NCBI RefSeq assembly: GCF_001949145.1
Contig: NW_019091606.1
Span: forward strand, 28,122 to 92,121
Length of the DNA stretch: 64,000 nucleotides
Reading direction: 5' to 3'
Origin: Acanthaster planci
Lineage: Eukaryota > Echinodermata > Asteroidea > Valvatida > Acanthasteridae
Below the pieces are notes generated by a model. That model did no database searches. It was not told the origin of the DNA and saw nothing but the letters and a program-made list of their open reading frames with translations. The position numbers were made by a program, and so were the translations under genes. Every line of letters starts with the position of its first letter. Position 1 is the first letter of the stretch. This document shows positions 50,301 to 62,712 of this stretch, one piece after another.

Positions 50301-52347
50301 AATCAGTAGATTGCACTAGATGGGTTTGTAGCATGTCCTGATATGGTGAATATGTAGCACAGATTAATTGCTATCAATGAAATTTGTTGAAGTACTTGTA
50401 GTCCTTTGAGACAAACCTTGTTCCAAACCAATCCATGCTGGTCAGGAAGAGTGATGCCATCCCGCGAGTCACGGCACCCAGGGGAAAAGACTATAAGTCA
50501 TGCCGAGCTGGTCATGTGGTATGTTGGAAGTAAACCAGTGTCAATGCAAAGATGAAAGACAATTTCAGTTTCATCGTCCTCGTCAACCCAGGATTGTGCA
50601 TTAGTCATTCTCGAACTGTTGGCAAGTTCATGTTTGAATGAGTCTGTCTCCTCCAAAGTTCAGTACATGTATGTAGATTCAGTGGGATATTAATGAGTGG
50701 ACTTTCAACTTTCACTATTTGGCAAGCGTGCCGAGTGCCGCAGTAACGGAAACGTATACCCTCCCTTTGACCGACAGTATTAAACGCACGCTATAAATAA
50801 TTCATCATATTGTCACTCTCTTGTCTGCAGATACACACTCGTGTTTCAGGGCAAAAAGCTTCCCTGGCTAAAGAGCAGGATGCTTAACTGTACTTGTACA
50901 CGCTTGTCCTCTCCAGAGTTTGTTTTCATTTGTTCCATTATCATTCATTCGTTTAATCACAAATAATTCCATTGACTCTTTTTTTTAATTCTGGGTTCAA
51001 ATTTAGAAATGAAATTCACCCATAGTAACGTCTTATAAATGACGTCACAGCAACACAGACCTCGTTCCATAGGAAAAACATGGACAATTGTAAATGTTTA
51101 AAGGTACTTTGATGTAGAATTATTTCACAAAAACCATTGAAGTTACGTCGTTTTTTAAATAAACCTATTTTTGTTTTGCTAGGGTAATATTTATATTAAT
51201 GAAAAATGTGCAATTCATTAGTAAACCTGTGATGTCATCCAAGGCACTGAACGCCAATGTTGCATTAACCCGTGCACAGAAAACTGCGCGATTTTTTTTG
51301 GGGGGGGATTGTAAATTCCCCCTGTTTTGGATGTTGTGTATGTACATGAAAATAAGCCTGCGAGCATTTCCACAGAAATGTTTTCAAAAAGAAATACGTG
51401 TAGTGAGGTTTAAATTTTGAACATGAAAACATGTAAACTGAGCAGTGTCTCCCTTGATTTACATCACAGGTACAGCGCCCTCCCTTCTCAAAAAAAAGCT
51501 CGGACAGTTTCAATGTTTGAAAAGTACACTTTTTAATACATTTAACTAAAAAGGGACCTCAAACAGTTTTATCCCATAGACTAAGAGTATAATGATGCGC
51601 GAAGAGTTTTCAACAAAGTTGTCGAGACATACCATAAAGGTGAGAGATATGATTTTTGCTATCAGGCTAGCGCTATCCCTAAGGTTTGCTGAAATTGGGA
51701 AAATTATTTTCTTCTTTGTAATGAATAATTCTTTTGTTACTACTTTAATTGTTACAAGATAATTTATTCTTCGTCATTATTGCAATTAATGTTATTGAAT
51801 ATTAGCTGATGGGAGAGCAATAAACTGACATACATATGGAAAAAAGTGAATCCTACAAAAAATTATTGCATATATCCTACAAAAATCATTGCATAGATCC
51901 TTTAAAAAGATACACTTTTCAGCGAGAGTCATTTAAAATAGGGTTGTCGGATAGTTTTCTCATGTTTGCACAAAACATGTTACCAAGTAACATTCTCGTC
52001 ATGGCTCCTTAAGAATACGTATATACAGTCTGACTCTGGGAGTTGGAGAAAATAACGAGTAAAACGAATTTAATCAGAGGGGGTGGTGATTTAGATTTTT
52101 CAGTGGTATAATTGTTTTATAAGGGTACTCATTTTAGAGGGGCTCAGGTTGATAATACAACCACCAATTCTAACCAACTGATCACGATCTGCGCTGCTGA
52201 CGTCTGGCTGCTCCGAGCTTTGCACATGCGGTAGCAATCAAGTACCAGTCAAAGTCCAATTCTTTACGGCGTGAGTAGATCGCCGTTGGCTAAAAACTCT
52301 TTCCGAGCGAAGCCATTATAATTAAAGACAACAGCCATTCCTCAGTC
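44345..52347. other. 8-kb gene-poor region
   Basis: No gene could be supported. Small items seen: GTTGTTGTTGTTG near 45330; two related segments at about 48466 and 48658 (AGAAAATGAGAAAATAGGG and AGAAAATAAGAAATGGGG, both followed by TTG(T)TCCACTTTTG); a 22-bp direct duplication around 51857-51900 (CTACAAAAA..ATTGCATA). Several short open frames have no recognisable homology and ordinary AT-rich composition. Confidence 0.35.
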
Positions 52348-53359
52348 ATGGATCATTCTCCCACTGCAGCCTTCCACGACTGTGTCCCATCTGAACATTC
52401 CCTTCGTCGAATATTAAGGGCAACCTACATTGGCCTCGATTTTTCACTTACCCTTGTTGGCAATTTGCTAAGTATTTTGGTCACTAGGAAAGTGGGAGAG
52501 TTCTCAGAGAGTGCCAAGGTATTCATTACGTCTCTTGCTCTGGCTGACCTCGGTGTGGCACTCATCGCTTGCACATCCTTACCTGCCGAGATAATGGGTC
52601 ACTGGATATTCCCACAGTGGATATGTGTTGCGACATTCATATCTTTCAACACATTCACCACTGTCTCGGTCGGTGGTCATGGTCATCATTATGACTTTTG
52701 ACCGCTTACTAGCTATCAGGAGACCACTCCGTTATTCGTTGATTCTTCCAAAGAGGAGAAGCATTGTTGCCGTCGTGGCAGTATGGTTCGCGTGTGCCCT
52801 TAGCGCCGTGGCAACCACACTGAGCAACGAAGTAGTTTACAACAAATGTTCAGCAGTTTGCATGACGGCGGGAAGGGGCATCGTCACAAGCACCGCATCT
52901 GTTGCGATATTTTACGTTATACCCCTCGTTCTTATCTTACTGATGAACATCAAAATCTTTTGGATCGCACGGCAGCACGCGAATCACCTTACACGACACT
53001 GTCGTGTAGTAGTTCTCCCTCCCCCCGAAGACGCTGGCCGACCAAGCCTGCCACCGCGCACTGTCCGAGGCAAAGCTGTAGGAGTCGTCACTACAGTGAC
53101 AGTCGCATTTGCTGTCAGCTGGTCGGTTTACCAAGTGAAACTCCTGCATGGCGCAATATCGGAGGGTCATGCTGCTTTAGACGAGTGGCTGGAATTTACC
53201 GCCATCTGGCTTGGACTAACGAACAGTTGGTGGAATGTCATCATTTACTCTGTCATGAATAGAAGTTTTCGGAAGCACGCACGGTCTACTATGCTGCGAC
53301 TGTGCCCATGGTGTCAACATAATGGTATGTCTACGCATCGCTCCATCGTCTATCCGTGA
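52348..53359 (+). pseudogene. Second class A GPCR, paralogue of the 41.7-kb gene, with a frameshift in TM3
   Basis: The first frame (52348-52701) covers TM1 (GNLLSILV), TM2 (LALADLG), the GHWIF loop and the start of TM3. The second frame (+1, ending 53359) resumes in TM3 with MTFDRLLAIRRPLRYSLI and covers TM4-TM7, ending NSWWNVIIYSVMNRSFRKH. The two overlap around 52665-52680, where TCGGTCGGTGGTCATGG contains one base more than the intact paralogue's spacing allows. All other motifs (FDR, WSVYQ, NVIIY) parallel the first gene and there are no other stops. It is therefore a very young pseudogene, a segregating allele, or a one-base assembly error. A functional gene remains possible. Confidence 0.85.
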
Positions 53360-54514
53360 ATCATAGACCTCCTGGACAGACTGTACAAAGCTTCGAACTA
53401 TCTTCTCGCAGCCGTACGAATAACACAGAACACAGATATCCACCTGGTTGACGAGGTTTTTTTATCCTTGCAACGTAAGTTTCTTTCTTCTCCTCTAGCG
53501 AACTTGAGATGAAAACCTTCACAGGTTTTGGAGTTGAGTGTGATGTGCAACTGCTTTTCGTCACCACGTCCACCAACTACATATACGCCGTTGCAGTTTG
53601 AGACATACGGAAGCGTAAAACGGCCGCAGTTATTTTTGAAAAATTGCCATCGCCATACGGCACTGTACGGCGTTTTATGAAATGCCCTTCATCGATCAAA
53701 GTTTTCTTCCCCGGTTGCATAGTTGGAGTTCATGAAAATAAAAAAAGTATGCAACACTGCATATTAAGGACCTGATTGTCAAGCGTTAAAAACATTCAAA
53801 AACAATAACCCGAAACTGTGGAGGTATACCTCAGGAATAAAGTCAAAAGGGAGACCAAGTCTGCAGAAGAAACTTATAATTCCAGGAAGGTTTCAAAAAT
53901 TAAAGCAGCCAATCCTATCTAGGGGTTTAAACAAAATAGGATGATGTCGGGGTAACGGTCCTCTTCGAACATTGGTGTTGGTGTTGGCATTTAATCATTA
54001 TAATGCCAGATGCAACGACGAATGGATCTTGTGCAGTACCGAAACCAGAAGGACGTGCCTACTTTATGCAATGCTTGCTTCACGTTCAATACACATTCCT
54101 TGCCACGTCGAGAAACGCAGATCTGCACCAACGTCACCGTGTACCGACTTATCAAACTTACATTGACCGTGTTGACCACACTGTGGCCATCGCCATGCTT
54201 ACCGGCATAAAAGTTGATCGTGGCAACACACCATAAATCGGTGACAGAACATTCACACAGGTACTCCATAAGGTTGTCAGCACAACCAACATTTTACTTA
54301 CACACTTGAGCATGTCTGCACTTCAGTGCACTTGCAAGGGACCTACCCATGCGCAACAAACAGTGCATTTATCCTCATACGCACGAAGGTGCACTTTCAA
54401 GGAACAAAACTGGGGCATTGTATATAACAGGTTTTGCCCTTACCCAAGTATATTAATAAGCACTGTATGCTCAGTGCTTGTCCGAGAGCTTGCGAAAAAA
54501 ACCTCATGAGCTTT
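53360..54514. other. Intergenic, mostly unrecognised
   Basis: 3' flank of the second receptor. The last 200 bases before 54515 probably form the body of the SINE described next. Nothing else was identified. Confidence 0.35.
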
Positions 54515-54582
54515 CTCGGGTGGGACTCGAACCCACAACCTCCTGTTTACTAGTGCAGATGTCTTAACCACTCACCACCGAG
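54390..54582 (-). mobile_element. tRNA-derived SINE (tRNA-like head at 54582-54515)
   Basis: Read on the minus strand, CTCGGTGGTGAGTGGTTAAG resembles a tRNA D arm with an A box, and GGGTTCGAGTCCC is a perfect T-arm/B box. The outer ends pair (CTCGG with CCGAG). The anticodon arm does not form a 5-bp stem with a 7-base loop, so this is not a normal tRNA gene. Sequence continuing to lower coordinates (TTTTTTTCGCAAGCTCTCGG) looks like a SINE body. The far end is approximate. Confidence 0.6.
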
Positions 54583-54939
54583 CTTGCCGGGGTCGGCTGG
54601 CCGGTCCGAGTCAAATGAAGCAGCGGGTACCGCGAACTATTTTCAAGATGTATATTTTTTTTCAAGATGTATGATGAGAGCCTTACTTGGTGAAGATGCC
54701 ATCAACTTTAACTGAAACAAACCTCTCATCAGTTCTGACACAGCTACATGTACATGAATGGTCACTGCCAAACGAACTGCATCTCAACTTCAGGAAATGT
54801 CAGAGTATGGACGTTTGTTTTGCGAGAAACTCTCCTGATCTAGGATTTCCTCTAGAACTGTAATATCGTCGAATTTTGGGGTGTATTATATCCGGCCAGA
54901 TTTTAAATGGAACGATCAAGTCGATGAAATGGTGAAGTG

Positions 54940-55065
54940 TGCCACTCCCTTGCAATAGTTTACATCAGTCTTGTGAGACCAGTTATTGAGTACGCAAATT
55001 TCGGTACTGTCTATAAGAGTATAAAGAGGTACAAAATCATTCTCGGTCCTTGATGCACACTGTCC
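54940..55065 (+). pseudogene. Non-LTR retrotransposon fragment
   Basis: The plus strand encodes YISLVRPVIEYANFGTVY. This matches the Y..LVRP.LEYA....(P/Y) motif just after the catalytic core of LINE reverse transcriptases. Only this short piece is readable and stops follow. It is an isolated relic in the opposite orientation to the one at 43.5-44.3 kb. Confidence 0.6.
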
Positions 55066-57428
55066 TCGTCTGCATAGGAGTACTGTACATGTACTTGGGA
55101 CTCGGCACTCTAGACGCAATCAGCTGTGTTCCTCCTTTGCCGGATCTCCGGACCACACCTCCTCGAAACTTAGTCATTGCAACCCGTGCACTCACCTGGA
55201 CACACACACGCCGAGGTTGGACGTATCCTACCGAACTGAATTCATTTGTATGACAAAAGGGAGTAAAAATAATCCACATCAACATCTAACCCGTCAACTG
55301 AACGAAAACAGGATTGTCATAACTAGCTCCTCTTTTGTTTTAATTGGATTTCCTTCTTCAAATCATTCTGATTCTGTTTATCAGATGCTCACAGTGAAAT
55401 GTTAGCTTATTCGATGTACTCTACGAGTGCACATTTTACATATTAGATAATCTCCTGCGTCTTATACTCCTGTTTGTCTTACTCGGAAGTAGTTTTTCAT
55501 GCCATTTCGTGAGTGTGGTGGTTACATGTACATGCATGATTTAGAAACAAAGATAGTTCTTAAAGTCTGAGCCCTTTTTCAATCAACTGTATAATTTCAA
55601 GTTGTATCATCAGTAATACTATAATTTCGCTTTGGACTGTTTAGATTGCTACACTGCTTTGTATTTGAGGCTCAACTTAAATGCGAGAATTCGGTCTTGT
55701 AAATGTTTCATTCCCGGTGCAGACGTTACGTGCCAACGATTAACCACATCGCATGCCTTTTTATCAGTGATTAATAAATTTGTGAGGAATTCTTAAACAT
55801 TATCTTTTATTGTGCGTTTGTCTTATAGTTCCGTACAATGCCATTTTGCATTCAACCATCCCAATTCAATTCAGAAATAAAAAATGCGCGTAAGTCTACA
55901 AGGACGCAATTACTGAGATGGTACAGTGTGTATATGTAAAAAGTACAGTGAAGCGATTTCTGCGGCATTTCTACCCATTCCTCCGTAAGAGAGGACGATG
56001 CTGCATTAAAAACTATGCTTGAGTTTAGACTTTATAGTAAAGACTCTTGCATGGTCCTCGATAAATTCCTGTCAATCAAAGAAAAATCAAATACATGTAC
56101 AAAAATGGCTCTGGACACTGCTGATTTCAGCAGTATATAAATAGTAAGTCTAATATACTTTACGTAGAAAGCTGGTTCTCGTATTGCGCATTAGTGCACT
56201 CGTTTTTGATGAGAAAGCGAACCTTGTGAGCTTCAAATGGCTTTTTAAATTAGTTGACGGCCAAATTTCGCACGATTTTTAGGTCTGCCCAATCAGTCAC
56301 AAGTTGAAAACCGACCCGTCAAATCCTGAAAACCTTGCAAAAAACACGTTCATTCCCCTGTAATGGACTCTTGACCGACCAACTCTCCATTTAATACCCC
56401 AGCAGCCAACAGTTTTTTTCTCGTCTTAACCTTTTTTTCATGAAGTCAGTGGGGGTTGTACGTTGCACTTTTATTGCGCAATTAGGTGTCGTTCTGGAGC
56501 TGACCCAAAACAAAAGTAATGTTCGGGGGGGAATGGGGGCTGACAAAATCATCGGAGGATTTCTTCATGCAATTTTTATTGCCTGTGAGACGTGAGGATA
56601 AATTTGAGGGTTTTATGCATGCTATGGGGAGTAAGGGCCACAAAAGTTGTTCTCTTCACTTCACACTATTACTAAAAACCCTTTTCGCAGACTGGGAGCA
56701 TCGCTCCGTTTGCGCTCATCCCCAAATCCGCCAATGCCGTTCACAAATAAAACCTCACGGAGCGGCTGAAGAAATGCACATGTCCTAAACATTAATTTTC
56801 GCAATGGCACCTACTAACATAAATGTATACATCAGCAAAAGCAACGCGATTATCCCGTCATCTTAAAAATAAAGACTTTGTTTGGCGCCAAACTTTCAAT
56901 CACCGACAATTTCAGTTCATAAACTCTTTCAATAGGCTTACAGGATGCAGGTTTTTCAAAATATCCTTAGTGACGTCTATGCGAAAAGGAAGCACTGTTA
57001 AAATGGTAGTCAGTAATCCACACCTGTTTATATGGTGCATATCTACAAGCTCCTGCAAAATTTATTCCAGTCGTAAACAGTAACCGAGTATTAACTGGAG
57101 TGGCGCTGACGTCGCCAACTTAAAAACAATCACATCTTAAAAACCAATCACAGACCAGTACCTCTTTTGTCCACTATGCAAGCTTTAAATCGATCTCAGG
57201 TATTTATGAGGCGCTTTTTATGGAGATCAAAGAGCTTGCATAATAGCATCGCTTTATGTCTACTTTGCATTAGCGAAAGATAAGTCAGATAATTTGTTAC
57301 GGAAGAAGGGACTGGCCATGGTGATGTCAAATTGCTTTCTGATTTTTCACGCGCCGGTTGAGTTTCACCGAGAAGCACGTTCATTTCCCAGTATCATCCA
57401 TCTCTGTCGTTCTGGATATTTTGCCCGT
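55066..57428. other. Intergenic region 3' of the MMTAG2 homologue
   Basis: No gene supported. AT-rich DNA with short TACATGTACATG tracts near 55085, 55525 and 56095. The 3' UTR of the MMTAG2 homologue should occupy the right end, but no canonical polyadenylation signal was identified. Confidence 0.35.
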
Positions 57429-60400
57429 CTACCTGCGGTCTTGAGTCGAATTGCTTGAACGATTGGTGTGGCGTGCAGTGTCTGAAGTCTGCCTTCGACT
57501 GGACGGTGAAGCGGACACTCGATGTCTATCTGTATGTCTGTGACGGTGTTTGCCTGATGGTCTATCCCTGTGTTTGTCTGATGGTCTATCCCTGTGTCTC
57601 GTACTTCCACTCTCATAGGAATCATGTCGTTTAATTTCTTCGCCGGGCATCTTGGTAGACTTCTGTTTTCTTGAATCCGCTGCCATCTCATAGGTGCGTT
57701 TTTTACGTGGTGTATCTTCGTGGGGGTCGCGTGTGCGGTGCTTTCTTCAGCAACAACCATATCAAAAAGAATTCGGACGGAAAGTCAACACGCAAAAAGG
57801 ATAGAAAATTTACAAATGAAGTACACACATTTCAAGCACTTTTCTCCCTAAAGCATATAGTTAATAATGACGTTTAAAAACAGGAAAGCCCAATCATCAG
57901 TACATGTGCCAACTGGGTATTTGACACCGAACATTAATTTTTGTGAACAGGTAAATATTCAACTCCAAAATACTAGGTATTTAAGAGTATATCTGTATAT
58001 GAAATTATAAAGGGTCCATGTACAACGAACGTTGTACATGGACTCTATGGTCTATCGTAGATCCTTTTAAGTCTGTTTATTCGACACAAAATAAAAAAGA
58101 AATCATTTACACCCTAAAGCAAAAAAGACTGAACGAGATTACGTTCCAGAAAACAAATACAACTAAGAAAACAAGTACGACTAAGAAGAAAAACTGCCCA
58201 CGAGCGCTTGCTCGTTTACAACAAAAACAGAAACCCAATTTGCGTAAGGGCTGCTCCCCTTAATGCCTAACTCTTAAAGGACCAGGGCCTGGAAATCCGC
58301 AGAAAAGGGTTTTACTCACCTTTGTTTCGGCGTCTCTACTTCTGAATCAGAAGATGCTGATGAATCAAATGAACTGGACTCGGAGCTAGAGTCAGAATCG
58401 GAGCGGCGGTAGCCTCGCTTGTGAGTTCTGGATTTCTTCTTGGCTTCCTTTGACTTCTCTTTTTTGCGTTTCTTTTTACTCCTGACATCATGCGACCTAC
58501 GTTCACATCAATCAAATGCACAAGGTTGGATTAATATGTCTTCAACAATACCTTAGACAGTTTCTCTCTTTAACAACAAGCAACCTGACCGTGTATTAAA
58601 ATTTTGATAATGCCCGCTACATAAAATGCCCTGGCACCTGCGTGCACCGTGACACGCAGAACTAGCCATGTCCGTGCCAAGTCCATTTAAGGAGATTCTT
58701 CTGAACTATACGTACATGTGTTCATGTACTTGCACTTGTAAATTGGATGCGGGTGTGAAAGTAAAATCTTTAAACGAAATCCTTGGAATTTATCGTTTAT
58801 TGACTTCGTTGGACTCTCTGACTAAAACGGTTTTTAAGAATGAGAATAAATGTGTGCTTGGTCTGTCTTAAACAAACGTTTCAGTTTAAAATGGCCAAGC
58901 ACGTTTTATTCCCTTATTTATACCGACCGTTAATTTCGCACAAAGCACAAACAATTTTAAACCTGACAATAATTGCATGTATACCTTTTAGTTCGTTTCT
59001 TCGGCCTGTCACCGCTGGATATCTTCGAATGGGCTGGTGTCATTTGACTCGCATTCACCTGTGGAAAAGTGACAATATCATGTAAGAAATAAAAAAACTA
59101 CACACTGTATGCATGCTGCTGCTGAATCATCCTCGTTGTGGACTGTGCTTTCATAATTCACATTTCAACGTCAACAAAAGCTACTAATACAATGAATTAC
59201 AACTCACTTGCGTTTAAAGATCTTATATTCGCTTATGTGTCAAAAAAAACTATTTAAAATTAGTTGGTTAATAAATGCTCGTGTTCCTACATGCAAGTAC
59301 ATACACAATTTTAATCACTCTTATTGGGGAGTTGTAACAAATTACAGTTACGAATGGATGAGTGGGTTTTAAACAGAAAATTTGTTGTTGTTTTTTTTCA
59401 ATTTTTTTACCAGGTATAATGGATGTCTTACATGTCACGATGAAAGTATTATATGGTCTTATAATTGTGATATTATCAGAAGTGTGGCATTTTATAGTTA
59501 ATGATCACCGGTCAGCATAAAAAAACAGTGGTTTTAATTTGTGACTTCAGAACTTCACGCAGATACGCGTAGCTTGCTGATCCTCACAGAATGTTTTTGC
59601 TCTTCTAAGGGATATAAGGAACCTTATTGGCCCAGCTAAGATACAGCTCAGTAAAGGCTGATTTTGAGATGTCATTACTTCCAACCATAACAGTCTGGTC
59701 TTCGACTTTTCCTAATAATCGTGTTCAACTGACTGAGCTGAGCTGCTCGTTGAAACTTTACAGAATATTCTTATTCTGTGTATTTTCTCAGTTAAGCTTT
59801 AAAAAACATTTTCAAACTTCTTAAAATAATAATATACGTATAGCCAGAGGTACTTGTGTTGCAGTTGAAGAGAATTGGGTCACAGCTTGAAGGTATTTTA
59901 ACGTTTAATATTCTGCGCACATGTCACTATCTTTTGTACTTTTAGGTTATTTCCATTGTATACATGTACCGGCAGCATGTTTTCCCTGTTTGTGTCATGC
60001 CCAATAAATAATAATGGCAATCATGTCTCCCAATGCCTACTCAAAGAACTATTTACTCTGAAAAAGTTGTCATAAATGACTGTCACAATGGAAAATATAC
60101 CATGATGGTTTTACTGAATACAGGTACTTCAGTTACAACGATAGCATTACTGAACACTTTTTGGCAGGAAAATAAGAGCGACTGCTGTTACTTTTTCAAT
60201 TGCTGTAATCCTTGCTTCCAATCATCCACTTTATGTAGTTGGCCTACATGTACATGTATATCGTACCTGTGTTGACGCTACTGCTGGTGGACTTTTGCTG
60301 ACTTTTTGTCCGCTGAAAGTAAACCAAATTAAAAAAGCCAAATCACTTGGTTTAAGAACTTTGTCAAACATGTACAACATGCACTACACGGTAAGTCACT

Positions 60401-62400
60401 TGCAAAATTGACACAATGGCCAGTTGGCTTTCATTTGAACGCTCCACAAGACATCTCTTGCCAGATGTTACGATTGCTACTGGTAAGGTCAGTATAGGGG
60501 TGAGTACTTTTTTACTTACAGAGCAGCCATCATTGCTTCTTTCTCAGCTTGCCTGACAGCCGCCCGTTCATCAGATACACTTTCACCATCTGTTCTAAGT
60601 TTATTGAACCACTGAAGATCACGCCCTTCCTGCCAGCGCCCCACCGGTGCCTTCAAGGAGTGACCTGGCAGTGGGGTTTGAATAAAATAAACTGTGAACA
60701 CCATACAAATGCCAAAAACCAAACAGCTCTGCCATTTTTGAGGCACTACTTTCCCTTGAACTGGCAGAGAAAACAGTTCTGCTTTAGAAAATGGTACACG
60801 TACTGGAGTTCTTGAAATAACACAAAGTGTACAAATGTTCATGACTGGTAATTCTATGTTCTTGGGCTGCATCATGCACTAGACCATGATCAACCATATA
60901 CCAATTAGACGAGAGTGATGATCTTGGTGTACTTCATTAATTATCAGTGTTACTTTGAGTGCCAATAGGAGGCCTACATGTATATGTATGGCACAGCTTA
61001 GCTGAAGTTTGTGTACAACTCCCCTTATTAAAAAGGAGCAGCATGTATCAACCAGTGACATAGATAGAAATGTTGGCTGGAAACTGTGGCAATGAGAACT
61101 AGCTCTATGATGATGGAAAGGTCCTAGTCCAGGAAATTCACTGCGGAGGTGGTACTCTTAGATAGCAAGTGAGCAGTTGTAGTAAAGAACAAGACTTTTG
61201 ATCATACTCAGTATTGATCATTATCCCCTGCAGTTTTTATGAAGTGAGAAACTGGACATTTTTAAAATTTGCAATAAGCGTGGGTCTCTTTGGTTTTTGA
61301 GGTCTGTATGCCATGCCAGTTTGGTGTAAATACCAACAGCATGTGTCAAAAGTTATAGGAGACTATTGTATGCCAGTACATTGTACAGGTACGTGTATGT
61401 AGTATGTACATGTACCTTACTACATGTACAGTGTATGTAGTGATGTACATGTAAATGTATACAGTGTACAGGGCCTAAATACATGGAACAGGCCTATGGA
61501 CGGACAAAACTTTATTTTGTGGTCAATAGGAGCTTTCCCAACCTGAGATCACAGTGAAGTGAAAACACTTTTGACAGTTTTGGCGCAAGATTTAAGATTA
61601 CGCTGAAGAGCAGTAACATTTTACACAACACAACAACTTCCACTGACATGACTGACTTACCTATGCTAGGGCCTAAATTGCCTAAGGTCTACAGTTTTAC
61701 ATAGAAACATGTAGGCTAGCTAGACTACTAGCTATTATAACACTTCACCCACAGATTCTGTATCTTGATTGGCCGAAAGTGTGTCATGTGACGCTTGCTA
61801 GTTTTACTATTTTTATGCCACTGCTTCAAAAAGACTATACCATGCAGCCTCATTTCTGGTTTCAAAAAGACTATGCCATGCAGCCTCATTCTTAAAAAAA
61901 ACTATACCCATAGCAACCAAAGAACTATATCTGTAGCAAAAAAAGCATTGGGGTGTATTTCAGCTCATAGCGATTAATCGCTAAAAACCTTGCATGCATC
62001 GATTAATGAATGTATTCAACATGTGTAAACGTCGCTGTTCCACTTGGAGTTCTTGAATTAAATTTGATGAATGTAAATTCCAGTTTGGTGTTTCATCATT
62101 GATTTTTAGCTTAAATTTTGCAGAATCTGTGGGGAGGTGTTATAAAACAAATACTGACTGCTTTATTTCGCTGAACATTTTTACTATACCACTCGAAGTC
62201 GTCAATATACATGTACATACATCATTTTTTTTACATGTGCATTACAGGCCTACACCAGTCATGTCAGCAAAAAAAAGTGCTTGCATGTCTAACAAAATAA
62301 ACGAACCCAAGTAATACTCCCGGTCTTTGTCTGTTTTTACGCTACTCCACGTAAACTGGTCAGCTCCTCCTCTGTTCCCGCCTCTTGGAATGTAATACAT
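57429..62400 (-). CDS. MMTAG2: MMTAG2 (C1orf35) homologue, basic RS/RD-rich nuclear protein
   Basis: Six exons with matching phases: 62400..62307, 60664..60520, 60312..60267, 59058..58985, 58496..58320 and 57744..57429. The product starts [18 protein letters not shown], then [20 protein letters not shown], then [14 protein letters not shown] and [10 protein letters not shown]. These match the conserved N-terminal domain of multiple myeloma tumor-associated protein 2 (GGxDQFxW, VKTDK.RE.YLG.SL.APVGRWQ.GRDL.W). A Lys/Arg-rich segment ([17 protein letters not shown]), a Ser/Asp stretch and an Arg/His/Asp tail with repeated DRPS(D/G)KHR follow. Vertebrate MMTAG2 is nuclear/nucleolar with poorly defined function. 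The central block LSKEDFAEVCKREGGD, as I recall it from the human protein, is not found between exons 3 and 4, so an exon may be missed or lost. The gene is head to head with PSMD11. Confidence 0.85.
58606..58920 (+). repeat. Dispersed repeat, copy B
   Basis: Homologous in order and orientation to 24236-24680: GATAATGCCC, CTGGCACCTG, GACACGCAGAACT, CAAGTCCAT, GGAGATTCTTCTGA, AATCCTTGGAATTTATC, GGACTCTCTGACTAAAA and GGCCAAGCAC. It lies in the intron between MMTAG2 exons 4 and 5. Confidence 0.7.
59059..60266. other. MMTAG2 intron, nothing recognised
   Basis: Searched specifically for the missing central MMTAG2 segment on the minus strand without success. AT-rich, with TACATGTA tracts near 59960 and 60246. 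Confidence 0.35.
60665..62306. repeat. MMTAG2 intron 1 with simple and short tandem repeats
   Basis: Dense GTACATGTA-type repeats occupy about 61379-61470. A 30-bp unit (TTCAAAAAGACTATACCATG, then CAGCCTCATT) occurs twice in tandem at about 61825-61891. No exon was recognised. Confidence 0.6.
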
Positions 62401-62712
62401 TTTTTTTTTTAAATTTTAGAAAACTGGAGATTTACAGCAGAATGCTCACGACATGCACAACGACTAGACACAACTTATGCAAAAATAGGTCATTAAAACT
62501 ACTTAATATCCATTGACCTTCGTCTGTTTTCTATGAAGTGTCTTTCGCGATCTCCATGTTTCGAAGGTAGACCACGATGCCCGAAATTCCGCTGCCCCAT
62601 GGTTTCTGGCCAATGGTCCGCCAAAAGAGATGATCGAATCGATTCCCAGTTTGTAATCGTGTTGCGGTATATGTCTTGCCAGAGCACCAGTCCAACCATT
62701 GTGAAAAGCAAA
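62401..62712. promoter_or_regulatory. Probable bidirectional promoter between MMTAG2 and PSMD11
   Basis: The two start codons point away from each other and are 312 bases apart. No TATA box is evident on either side. The sequence around the PSMD11 start, AAAATGGCGGC, is the consensus of YY1 sites that overlap start codons in many TATA-less housekeeping promoters. An A tract lies immediately upstream of the MMTAG2 ATG on its strand. Confidence 0.65.

Noticed and set aside
54515-54582. Functional tRNA gene (Thr-like anticodon AGT)
   Set aside because: The anticodon stem does not pair. Better explained as a SINE head.
62533-62712. In-frame upstream extension of PSMD11 from an earlier ATG
   Set aside because: The family starts with MAAA just as at 62713, the added residues match nothing, and the interval is the likely shared promoter.
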